From contig OZ007506.1 of the NCBI GenBank assembly GCA_963931865.1, positions 16,010,242-16,074,241 on the forward strand: a stretch of DNA of 64,000 bases, in the 5' to 3' direction. Positions within the stretch are counted from its first letter, which is position 1. Each line of letters begins with the position of its first letter. The DNA is from Axinella damicornis (taxonomy: Eukaryota > Porifera > Demospongiae > Axinellida > Axinellidae). The translations under genes were made by a program, and so were the position numbers. The notes beneath the pieces were generated by a model. It was not told the origin of the DNA. It saw only the letters and a program-made list of their open reading frames with translations, and ran no database searches. Below, piece by piece: positions 57,101 through 64,000 of this stretch.

Positions 57101-60100
57101 AGCAAGTTTCGAGGCGGAGGAGACAAGCTGTTGTGTTGAGAAGTTCACAATGCACTTGTAACAGAATCCCCCACGCATTTGCTCTTCATTGTACTACAAA
57201 TACATCAATGTAGGGGAGTGAGGGGGTGCAAATGCACCCCCCTTTGGCGGCTAGTAAAAGTAACTTGCGTCTGTTGTACAGCAGTTTTGGATTTGTTCCG
57301 ATCATCATTTTTAGTCTCCAGCACCAGACAAATCACAAAACTCAGGTCAGACACGTGTCATGAATGCATTCACATGACCGGTAGTGGGTGTGGCAACACA
57401 ATAAATTTTTGGCCGCACTTCGCGCACCAGTGGCTGAACCCCCCTTCTAAATTTCTAAATCCGCCACTGTACATGCAGGCACAGGCCTAGGAACATGCTT
57501 GAGTCATGGAGGGCACCTAGCTAATGAAAACAATGGACAAGTATTTAGCTAGTGTACACGTTACATTGGTACGAGTGTACATACATGCACGGCATTCACA
57601 TCCATTCATTTAAGCACTGTAACTACCTACAGTTGCAATTGGAATACCAAGCCTTCAGCCACAGCAAAGTGCTGGATATGTGCCAAGCTTACCAGCACCA
57701 ATCTATGAAGGTACGTATGGATTGATAAGCTAATTCTTACACTTTAGGTTATAACACCATGGTCTGAATGCGTTACCTTGCAGGGACATTTCGTGAACGA
57801 CCTCCACGGTATCCACAACCTGATCATCCAAGGATGTCACTGGATACTTCACCAAGTAGACCCCATTTTCGAGACCCACCTCACAGTTGTAAGCATAATG
57901 TGTTTTGATGGAAGATGTCATAACTAGAGGCTGAGGAGACAACTAGCTAGTGACACGAGAAAAAGAAACAAAATGTGGGACGAAAGTTCAAGTTAAAGCT
58001 GAACTGAGCACTGAACCTCTGTCCAACCATACCCTGGCCATGGCTCCGGGAGGACTGTAATATGTAGATCATGAATATCATTAGCAGCCTGTTTAGTATT
58101 ATTCTGCGTGTTGGAGGGTGTCTCTGTGCCATTGGTACCTGTGAAGCCAACTGTAGCTAACCTTGTTTGCAAGCTTATATTCTTGACACAGCCTGACACA
58201 AATTTCCATTAGCCACCAGGATCCTCATGAATATCAAGTGGTCCACACACTTGAAGCTCTTCATCAGTGTTTTCTTTACTACAAATTCATGCCAGCACAG
58301 GCCTATATAGGAACATTTGTGAATTATGGGAGGGAGCTAACAAAAATGAAAAGGCACTAAAGTGCAAACCTCACCCTCATGTAGCGAAGTGTACCCATCA
58401 GATCTACTAGTGGAATGCAGGACATTGGAGGGCGAGCCTGAGTGAAGTGCACGTGGAGGACATGCATGGAGCAGTTGCATTCACATATGCATGATGGTCA
58501 TCAGACTCAATTATGTGACTGCACAGAAATTATGACACTAAACATACACTCATGCACATCACAGCAACTGTGAGTCAGGTTAGCGTTAGCTGAAGCAGTC
58601 TAGCAGGTACGTCACCAGCCATTGCGGTAGACCCACGAGCTGTCTCCGTCTTTGTTGTCGCCACCGAGGAGGCAGAAGTTCATGGTGCTCTATTAGCCAA
58701 AGAGATAGGTAGGTTCATTCACGAGTGGTCTCGATCTCCGTCTTTGCAAATTTGTTGCATGCACACTGCACGTAGCCTCGTTCCCAGTCCCACGCCCAGC
58801 TTTTCGTCGCTTGCAGTACGGTAAAGCGCGCGTTCGGGGTCTGGTATCGGGATCCCAGGAACCAGACTATAGCCCGCTAGCTCATCAGTCACTTTGTGCT
58901 GCTTGGTTTGTGGTAGCGCTGGTGTCGCTAGACGCCACGCTTCACGTACCAGTAGTCTAGTAGCAGCGCTAGTGACCCGCTGATGTCGATTTTGTGGCAC
59001 AAGCACCAAGTAAAGTTTTCGCGGTGAGCTGTCATAACTCTCGAACTAAACATTTTTATCCAAATTGCTATGTTAATTTTGTTCCTTACGTCAAGCGCTT
59101 TCTTTTGATACCTTGGTCTCGCTCGTCAAGTACACACAGCGCCCGCTAGAACGGTAACAGACAGACAGACAGACAGACACACACAATGGAGTACTAGAAC
59201 CTCCCCCGCATGGGCGGGGCGAGGTTAACAATGTTAGTATATTCTGTTCCCATTCACGTAAGATTGGTACAGCTGTACATACGTGCACGCCATTCACATC
59301 CATTGGTTTAAACACTGTAACTATCTTACCCCATACAGGCGCTGATACGGTTGGAGTACCAAGCCTTCAGCTATATGAACAGCAAACTGCTGGAGGTGTG
59401 CCGGCACAAATCTATTTCAGTTCTGAAGGTATGGATTAATAAGCAGGTTTTTGTAGTTCTTAGCTATAGGTTACTAGGAGTATGCATATGCACAGAGAAT
59501 GCCTCGCGCAGCAACGAGGATGCAGGCATAATTAGTAGGCGTGGCCTCATGTAGTAGGCCGGCCACGTGTAGTCAGAAGCTGTTGTACACTTGCACGTCT
59601 TGTAAGATAACGAGTTCGCTGAAGTACATAGTGCACACTTTGCCTAGCGCTGAAGTTCATGGTTCATGGTGTGGTTAGCTCACTGCCTCCTATGAAGAGT
59701 TTGAGCTGCTTACTGAGCTGCACTGGCACTGCAACCCAGCTGGTCAATCAAACTGGATGTACCATTGGTAATTGCATTCCTGATTGTGATTTCCTGAGCA
59801 TGACTTCCTTAGCGTAACTAACTATTGCATATACAAATCCTAGCTGAGATCACGGCCTATGCGGACAGATCAGTTACTAAGGTGCTCGGCAATAACTGAT
59901 CTGTCCGCATAGGCTGTGATTTCAGCTACGATTCATGCGGTAATAGTTAGTTACACTCAAGAAGTCATGCTCACACGTATGCGATGTTCTGAACACTTTA
60001 CCTCAATTGCAGGAACATCTGAACGACCTGCACAGTATCCACAACCTGATTGTCCAAGCATGTCACTCGGTACTTCATCAAGTAGACCCCATTATCAAGA

Positions 60101-62983
60101 CCCACATCACAATTGTAAGCATAATGCGTTGGAATGTGTCATAAGTGGTAGCATGCTTAGCGGTGGAATATCAGAATTATAGCACGAGGAGGATGCATAG
60201 CCTCGTTCTCAGGCTCCTCCCCCTGCGCGCGCCGACGTAAAATACCGGGGCAGAGAGCCTAGTACACTTTCGCACGTGATACGCGGCACGTTGACGTCAC
60301 TGCTATCACTTATCTGTTACGTCATAACTGGAGCGTGCCGACTTCTGTGGCAGCAATAGATCGACATAGGGAAGATTTACCGATGGCGACGACTGCGGAG
60401 AACGTTACCTGGCAATACAGACACTCGTGGATAGCGGTACAGTTCAGTATAAGCTACAAAATGCAACTTACTCGTTCCAGACTGTCCGGTGACGAGAATC
60501 TGTCCCCGAGGATTGATGAGCGCCATTTACTGCACAGCGTGGTGTTTGTTTACGCTTCTACAGGCTAAGACTTGTAACTCTCGGTTCTATGCTTCAAAAC
60601 TACATACAATATTATACAGCAGCTGCTGCACGTGAATGACGTAAACACTTACACCGCTGATGTTTCGTGACCTCAACACGCGTCAGTGCCGTGGAATCAC
60701 GTGCGAAAGCGTACCAGGCTCTCCCCCTCCGTAATCACCGCGCGCACAGGGGGGAGCCTGGGAACGAGGCTAGAGGATGCATGCCTGAGTGCTATAATCT
60801 GATATTCCATAGCTAAGCACGCTTTATGTGGCTTCCAGTATAGTGGTGCCCTGGAGACCTCATTTGTGGTCAATTAATGGCATGGGCATGGGCATGGCAA
60901 TAGGCGGGCATGGGCAAATCCAAACCTACAATCACAGGAAAAACTACCTGCAAATATGGGACTGGAATGGCACCGTCATCGTCAAAGTTGCTCCGTGATT
61001 GCACTGTAGGCTCGCCCATTCGAATCTGTAGTGAGACTACTTCCACTGTTTGAATATTACGCTATTTCCTACATAGACCACACCTACGGGCACACCTCTG
61101 TTCAAGTTGTATCTCCACGGACTCGAACGGGCGGACAGATGGTGTTGACACGAATGCTTTTTCGGTGGCCGCCCAGTCCCGTATGTACAGGCGGTTTTTC
61201 CTGTGAGTCAGTGGGCTATATAGTCAGTCAGTAGCAGTGCTAGCTGAGTTGTTGCAGTCAGGGTAGGCTATTAAATTTGTTGCTAACTTCAAGCACAGTT
61301 TTTGATGACGAGTTTCGCCCGGAGACGTTCTGGGTATGAGGGCTGATGCTGACTGCCCAAGCCGATAGCTAAGCAGCCAGGAAACTGTACAACCACCCCA
61401 ACACAGGCTGATTTAGTCAACGTGTGTCAAAACTGTGCTTGAAATCTACGCCACCGGTAGCTATGCACCAATCAACGAGCTGGGCCAAAACATACAGTGT
61501 GAAACATATCAGAAGAAGTTGCAAGTACTACTCTGAAGAGTTCGATATCTGGCTCGCACGCTTCTTTGTGGAAGCTCAAAGGAAGGATGGGAACGACTAC
61601 CCTCACGGATGTAGCTGGCATATGTGATTTTGCACAAAGCGAGGGAGCTGGTGCACTGAATTTCTTGGATGGAAAGAATGCCGTGTTTGCCAGCTGTCGC
61701 AATGCTTTGGATGCGTAGATGAAATTCCTCACTGCTGCTGGACTTGGTACTACTGTAGTTTTGACTATGACATGTTTAGCTTTCTACCACATTTCTGTAT
61801 TCCTTGCAGGACTTTCTGCCCGATTTGTACCCTTCAAGCTGTACTTACTGATCTCGTTTCCTACCAGATTTATACCTTTCATGCTAGCTGCACTTCTTTC
61901 CAACAGCTACTTCTGCCTGATTTTGTACCATACTTTCTCCCCAGAAAGCATTTCTTCGTCACTAGCTTTGATCTTAGCAAGTTAAAGTCACAGTTATAGT
62001 GTGTGAATTATACGCAATATACTGCAATCTGATTGGTCGAGAGGGTGTCACTATGCTAGAACTAGAACACTTACCCTGCACGCCTATCTCTCAGTCTAAG
62101 ATCCATGCAGTCACTAACATGGATGCGCGTCGGTATGAACACGTGCCAGAGCCTGTGTACGCCCATATTTTTAGCTGCTGACCATATTAAAATGGCGGGC
62201 CCTACCATCGTTTAACAAGACAGAGCTGGAGGTCGGTGCATAGAATAGAAGCGCTTTGGTCACTATCAGATACACAGACGCAGATTTTATTTACAACTAT
62301 ACTCTAACGTGCTTTAGATACTTGCTGTAACACACTTGCTATCCTTGAGGCCTGGCTCACATGTGCTTGCACGCACTTCTTCGTACTCGTGCAGATAGCA
62401 CATTCACACGCAGAAGCACTTGCTCGTGTGCGTGCACACACTTGTACTCCAACGAGCATTGCACACTCCGTGTTGGTACATGTACAGCGAGTACTCGCAA
62501 GGGCGCCTCAGGACGTACCCAAGGCTATTATTGTAGAACCAGCTTCATATGTAGAAATAGGAGTTTGACTATATTAGTTATGGGCTCCTGACTATATACA
62601 TATACTCACACCTCTAGCCGTAGTCTTGAGCTGAGTACAGCTATGTTAATATTTCGCTACTGAAAAACATCTCTGACTCTGGCACACTAATTGTTCTGCT
62701 ACTATATATGCTAGTGCCGTACATAGTTCCCATTGCTGCAGTCCAACAGAAACTGTAGGATTTAGAAGGCCTTGGACCATTAGCAGCATCCTCACTGCAA
62801 ACGTGACACTACAGCCAGGGAACTTGGCCTTCTAAACCCTGTAGTCCCACGGACTCACCTATTATGTACGTAGTGGTTTATTTTACCTTTTTACAGCTTC
62901 TGAATTGGAGGCAGGGCATGGTATGCATCCAGGATCTCAGCGTACGACCATGGATTGGAGCATGCAGTACACTCCCCAGCAAG
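51118..62983 (+). CDS. Tandem-DED protein with repeated proline-rich linker exons, 3' end outside the window
   Basis: Exons read on the plus strand: 51118-51703, 51821-51904, 52303-52404, 52855-52944, 53023-53109, 56821-56919, 56999-57097, 57633-57710, 57784-57888, 59339-59428, 60013-60114, 62897-62983. Every exon ends in phase 1 and the 1609 nt are free of stops (536 residues so far). Exon 1 holds two death-effector-like domains; the second reads LALQKLLVDVANEMDDDDAQ ... LKGWLKEIKAESILDIVQEY. Exon 1 resembles in layout the first exon of the NLR gene at 37798, which also ends in phase 1. Exons 4-11 are four copies of a paired proline-rich motif (VPSLQLYTQQ..., then YPQPDHPSMSLGT...). No stop is reached, so more exons follow, perhaps a NACHT exon; that is inference. 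Further exons between 60114 and 62897 cannot be excluded. DED proteins act in caspase or inflammatory signalling complexes. Confidence 0.72.
52440..52815 (+). repeat. Family D minisatellite repeat, copy 4 (left end missing)
   Basis: Starts inside the ~29-bp minisatellite (CGGGGAGCAGCAGTTGAAGC) and ends with the family's right hairpin region, GTGAAGCGAGCGAAGCTACTTG. It lies in an intron of the tandem-DED gene, just before the first proline-rich exon pair. Confidence 0.6.
53170..53700. repeat. GGCTATTATTCGAGGGCGG-type repeat in the tandem-DED intron
   Basis: Contains GTGGCTGCCCTCGAACAATAG near the left and AATGGCCACTCTTGAATCGT near the right. This is the same termini group as 19264-19690 and 41778-42465. 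No coding capacity is recognised. Confidence 0.45.
54176..55174 (+). CDS. Tc1/mariner (IS630-like) DDE transposase, DD34E
   Basis: 332 residues from the ATG at 54176. The N-terminal third has a helix-turn-helix region (YNQIAKNLNVDPSTVYRTVK) for TIR binding. The catalytic domain shows the triad: first Asp in VLVDETGCDRR, second in VVMDNASIHH, and Glu in SPDLMPIEELF. Counting the residues between the second Asp and the Glu gives 34, hence DD34E, as in Tc1. It cuts and pastes the element into TA sites, in agreement with the TA duplications. The frame is uninterrupted, so it may be active. A longer open frame extends seven codons upstream without an ATG. Confidence 0.9.
   Translation: MATFSCESTRSKAYSSDLRWRMVYQRSFLELSYNQIAKNLNVDPSTVYRTVKLFDETGTVCSIQGFHKTTTKKLSIQDELAIFEMVLDDPSVYLHELQHHVFHTSGNDISTSSICRFLHQQCFSRKKLSLRAQQRSEQLREKYIEEMSVYNPEMLVLVDETGCDRRAALRRYGYALQGKPAICDRLLVKGKRYNAISAMCMDSVLDVRIKEGTVDANEFCNFIELCLLPQLLPFDGYNPRSVVVMDNASIHHVDYAASLIEEMGALVVFLPPYSPDLMPIEELFSKVKSFLRANDPYIQIANESEIKDVIFAAFASITSSDCYNWFEHCGYI
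55260..55352. mobile_element. 93-bp TAGCCTCG MITE nested in the Tc1 transposon
   Basis: The ends TAGCCTCGTTCCCAAGCC and GGCCTGGGAACGAGGCTA are flanked by TGATATACA on both sides (55251-55259, 55353-55361). It lies between the convergent transposon genes, next to a short (TCACTGATATACACTC) tandem repeat. It shows that the family moved after the Tc1 element was assembled. Confidence 0.88.
55458..56538 (-). CDS. Transposon accessory protein with nuclear-signal-like stretch and SHOCT-like C-terminus (2 exons)
   Basis: Exon 1 runs 56538-56416 (41 codons, His/Gly/Ser-rich, starting MSFGHARGGYAAWPHSGHCH). Exon 2 runs 56309-55458. The junction is ACTG|GTAAG and TTTCAG|GC, phase 0, giving 324 residues. 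The middle has an acidic/basic helical region and KKTGKKRKADD, which looks like a nuclear localisation signal. The last 35 residues (YLDHLEKLKHLQESGVLSNE, then EFEEQKSF) match the SHOCT consensus of a leucine helix, a Gly turn and EEFE-K. The rest matches no family I know. Position inside the TIRs and convergence with the transposase imply that it belongs to the element. A DNA-binding or transposition-regulating role is inference. Confidence 0.75.
57205..57480. repeat. CAGTGGCGG-type inverted-repeat remnant
   Basis: Left part GTAGGGGAGTGAGGGGGTGC and right part ending AAATCCGCCACTGTACA. CAGTGGCGGAT-like termini are typical of several DNA transposon families. It lies in the intron between array units 2 and 3. 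Confidence 0.4.
58340..59226 (+). repeat. Family B dispersed repeat, second copy
   Basis: Same order and orientation as 17186-18129: starts AAAAGGCACTAAAGTGCAAA, ends CCCCGCATGGGCGGGGCGAG. It lacks the 39-bp insertion present in copy 1. The flanks CTAACAAA and TTAACAAT are only weakly similar. It lies in the intron between array units 3 and 4. Confidence 0.65.
60198..60772. mobile_element. TAGCCTCG Mutator-like element with perfect 9-bp target duplication and an internal ORF
   Basis: The ends TAGCCTCGTTCTCAGGCTC and GAGCCTGGGAACGAGGCTA are flanked by GAGGATGCA on both sides (60189-60197, 60773-60781). The subterminal CTCCCCCTCCG/CGGAGGGGGAG-like arms also pair. The plus-strand open frame 60335-60568 (MATTAENVTWQYRHSWIAVQ and onward) lies wholly inside and has no recognised domain. 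It could be a captured gene start. It lies in an intron of the tandem-DED gene. Confidence 0.85.
60783..62896. other. Long intron of the tandem-DED gene, mostly without features
   Basis: Apart from the Crypton-like fragment, there are short open frames (61719-61985, 62361-62591) and a GCATGGGCATGGGCATGG microrepeat near 60882. I looked for another phase-1 proline-rich exon and did not see one that I can support. Confidence 0.4.
61424..61760 (+). pseudogene. Fragment of a Crypton-like / DUF3504 (KIAA1958- or ZMYM-like) protein
   Basis: SEEFDIWLARFFVEAQRKDG followed by NDYPHG is the signature of the Crypton-derived tyrosine recombinase-like domain found in ZMYM, QRICH1 and KIAA1958 proteins. 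After a frame change the sense continues ALNFLDGKNAVFASCRNALD, then a stop and MKFLTAAGLGT, which fits the next part of the same domain. It has at least one frameshift and one stop and lacks the catalytic region, so it is dead. It lies in an intron of the tandem-DED gene. Confidence 0.55.
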
Positions 62984-63233
62984 GTACGATTACATAATTG
63001 GGGCAGAAATCACTGGAATGCACTATCAGCTCAGTGAAACACTTGCTGGATCAGTATTGTATCAGTACTTCAGAGGTGTTTCTGTTTAGATGAAGGATCC
63101 CTCTTACTGCTAGGTCTTGACCTGTGTTTTCAGCCATTGTTCAGTGGGAGATACATACTATAGCATTGTCAATTTACTATGCGTTTTTAGAACTGTGTGC
63201 ATATCTCAATGCCAGTGCACTCCAGTGGGTGTA

Positions 63234-63769
63234 CCGTAGATCGGGAAATTTTCACGTAAAATAAATTTCACCTGTTAATTTTTCACGTGGTTTTATCTTC
63301 ATCACTCGAGCACACCGATGAAAACCACACGAAAATGTCATTCACGCATGCGCGTTCTGGGACTGGATACCCTCAGGCTGTCACCATTGGGGAGGAGCTG
63401 GAGTGTCAGCGCGAGCGAGGGAATGCAGCAGACACCCATGCCGTATCACTGATAGAGAGAGAACTGCCATTGGCTACTTACCTCGAAAGATTTCACCTGT
63501 CTGTCTCGGTCCGCGGTTCCAACTGCCTTCAGAAGTTCGCTTCCATGATCGAGTGCTTGGGCTCAGTGATCTTCCAGGATTGGGAACACCATCAACATGT
63601 TTCAGGTAGCGCAGCGGAGCCATACTTGGACTTCGATTCAACACTCGAATGAAAACTCCCACGTGAAGTCAGAATCATTATTCGACGTTGAAAACATTTT
63701 GTGCTTTAATTTTCGTCGTTATGCAGTATCGACGAAAATTAATTACGGGGAAAATTTCCCGATCTACGG
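63234..63769. mobile_element. TIR element with CCGTAGATC termini carrying a HIRAN-domain fragment
   Basis: The left end CCGTAGATCGGGAAATTTTC and its exact inverse at 63750-63769 are flanked by TA (63232-63233, 63770-63771). The 536-bp interior holds the HIRAN-like reading frames described separately and no transposase. It shares the TA + CCGTA arrangement with the elements at 11175-12169 and 33990-34732. Confidence 0.78.
63334..63610 (+). pseudogene. HIRAN-domain fragment, frameshifted, inside a TIR element
   Basis: One frame reads AVTIGEELECQRERGNAADT then HAVSLI, the first half of a HIRAN domain (compare the family pattern V-G-E-L-x-R-E-x2-N-x2-D-x2-AV). After about 63445 the sense moves to the next frame, AIGYLPRKIS, the family's second conserved motif (V-G-x-V/L-P-R-x-I-S). 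HIRAN domains bind DNA 3' ends in HLTF/Rad5 helicases and occur as small proteins in invertebrates. The frame change and short length indicate a dead fragment. Whether it was captured by the element or is a relic of the element's own gene is open. Confidence 0.6.
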
Positions 63770-63771
63770 TA

Positions 63772-64000
63772 TCTTCTTGTACAGTCTAGCCACTACACAT
63801 GGTTAATAGGGATCCTAGTAGTGTCATTGATCAAAAGGTCTATTGTACACACCATTAGTATATAGTAGGAGCATATGAACCGCCGAATTAAGGCTACAAA
63901 GGAACTTTCAAGTCGGTTCTATTAAAACATAGAGTGTGCCACTCGAGAATGTTCCTTGAGGTGACGTTTATACACACCAAGCGTTGAATGTGTAGTTGGT
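63772..64000. other. Right edge of the window, nothing recognised
   Basis: AT-rich, with no open frame of note and no supportable exon of the tandem-DED gene. Confidence 0.4.

Larger units (their letters stand above)
52821..60120 (+). repeat. Four-fold tandem duplication of a two-exon proline-rich module
   Basis: Each unit has an exon A (78-99 nt), a short intron starting GTATGGATTGATAAGC or a close variant, and an exon B (87-105 nt) ending in T|GTAAG. Units: 52855-53109, 56821-57097, 57633-57888, 59339-60114. Intron sequence is duplicated too. GGTTTAAACACTGTAACTAT precedes exon A, and TTGAAGCTCTTCATCAGTG follows exon B in units 1 and 3. All boundaries are phase 1, so units can be added or skipped without changing frame. 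Later insertions (Tc1 element, family B repeat, MITEs) have lengthened some units. Confidence 0.82.

Noticed and set aside
59916..60182. Alternative reading of exon B as HNLIVQACHSVLHQVDPI
   Set aside because: That frame is open in some units but not joined by the phases of the neighbouring exons. The proline-rich frame is open in all four units and fits phase 1 throughout.
61000..61040. TTCGAATC motif resembling a tRNA B box
   Set aside because: No matching A box or cloverleaf around it.

Overview
The window looks like nuclear DNA of an invertebrate animal, most likely a demosponge. The evidence is a complete death-fold/NACHT/LRR gene of the expanded sponge NLR type with one leucine-rich repeat per exon, intron-rich genes with GT-AG junctions, animal-type LINEs, a Tc1/mariner transposon and very dense small inverted-repeat elements. 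I cannot exclude another early-branching animal. No prokaryotic operon, tRNA, rRNA or CRISPR array was found.

Layout. (1) 1-618, minus: two exons of a death-domain gene that leaves the window on the left. (2) 0.6-15.5 kb: mostly mobile DNA. It holds a short inverted-repeat element with a LINE 3' fragment, an element carrying a broken RecQ-like helicase fragment, a LINE inserted in a dimeric repeat with a visible target duplication, a foldback element nested in another repeat, and a decayed CR1/Jockey-like LINE. (3) 15.5-37.8 kb, minus: a complete 10-exon NLR gene. I assembled it exon by exon into a 979-codon open frame (two DED-like domains, NACHT, about 8 LRRs). (4) 37.8-41.1 kb: repeats. 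(5) 41.2-49.0 kb, minus: a complete 14-exon purple acid phosphatase gene, 544 codons, all metal ligands present. (6) 51.1-64 kb, plus: a second tandem-DED gene. A large exon is followed by small phase-1 exons, eight of them a four-fold tandem duplication of an A+B pair of proline-rich exons. Its 3' end, where a NACHT exon might lie, is outside the window. A two-gene Tc1/mariner transposon (54001-56808) sits in the array just upstream of a splice acceptor.

Biology. Three death-fold genes lie in 64 kb, which suggests an innate-immune sensor/adaptor neighbourhood being reshaped by transposons. The most unusual signals are: a family of elements with TAGYCTCG termini and 9-bp target duplications (Mutator-like), one member carrying a gene fragment (Pack-MULE-like); a Tc1/mariner element with a second spliced gene encoding a SHOCT-like tail; and the repeated proline-rich linker exons of the second DED gene.

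All splice sites and target duplications were read by eye. Frame closure across exons is the main internal check.
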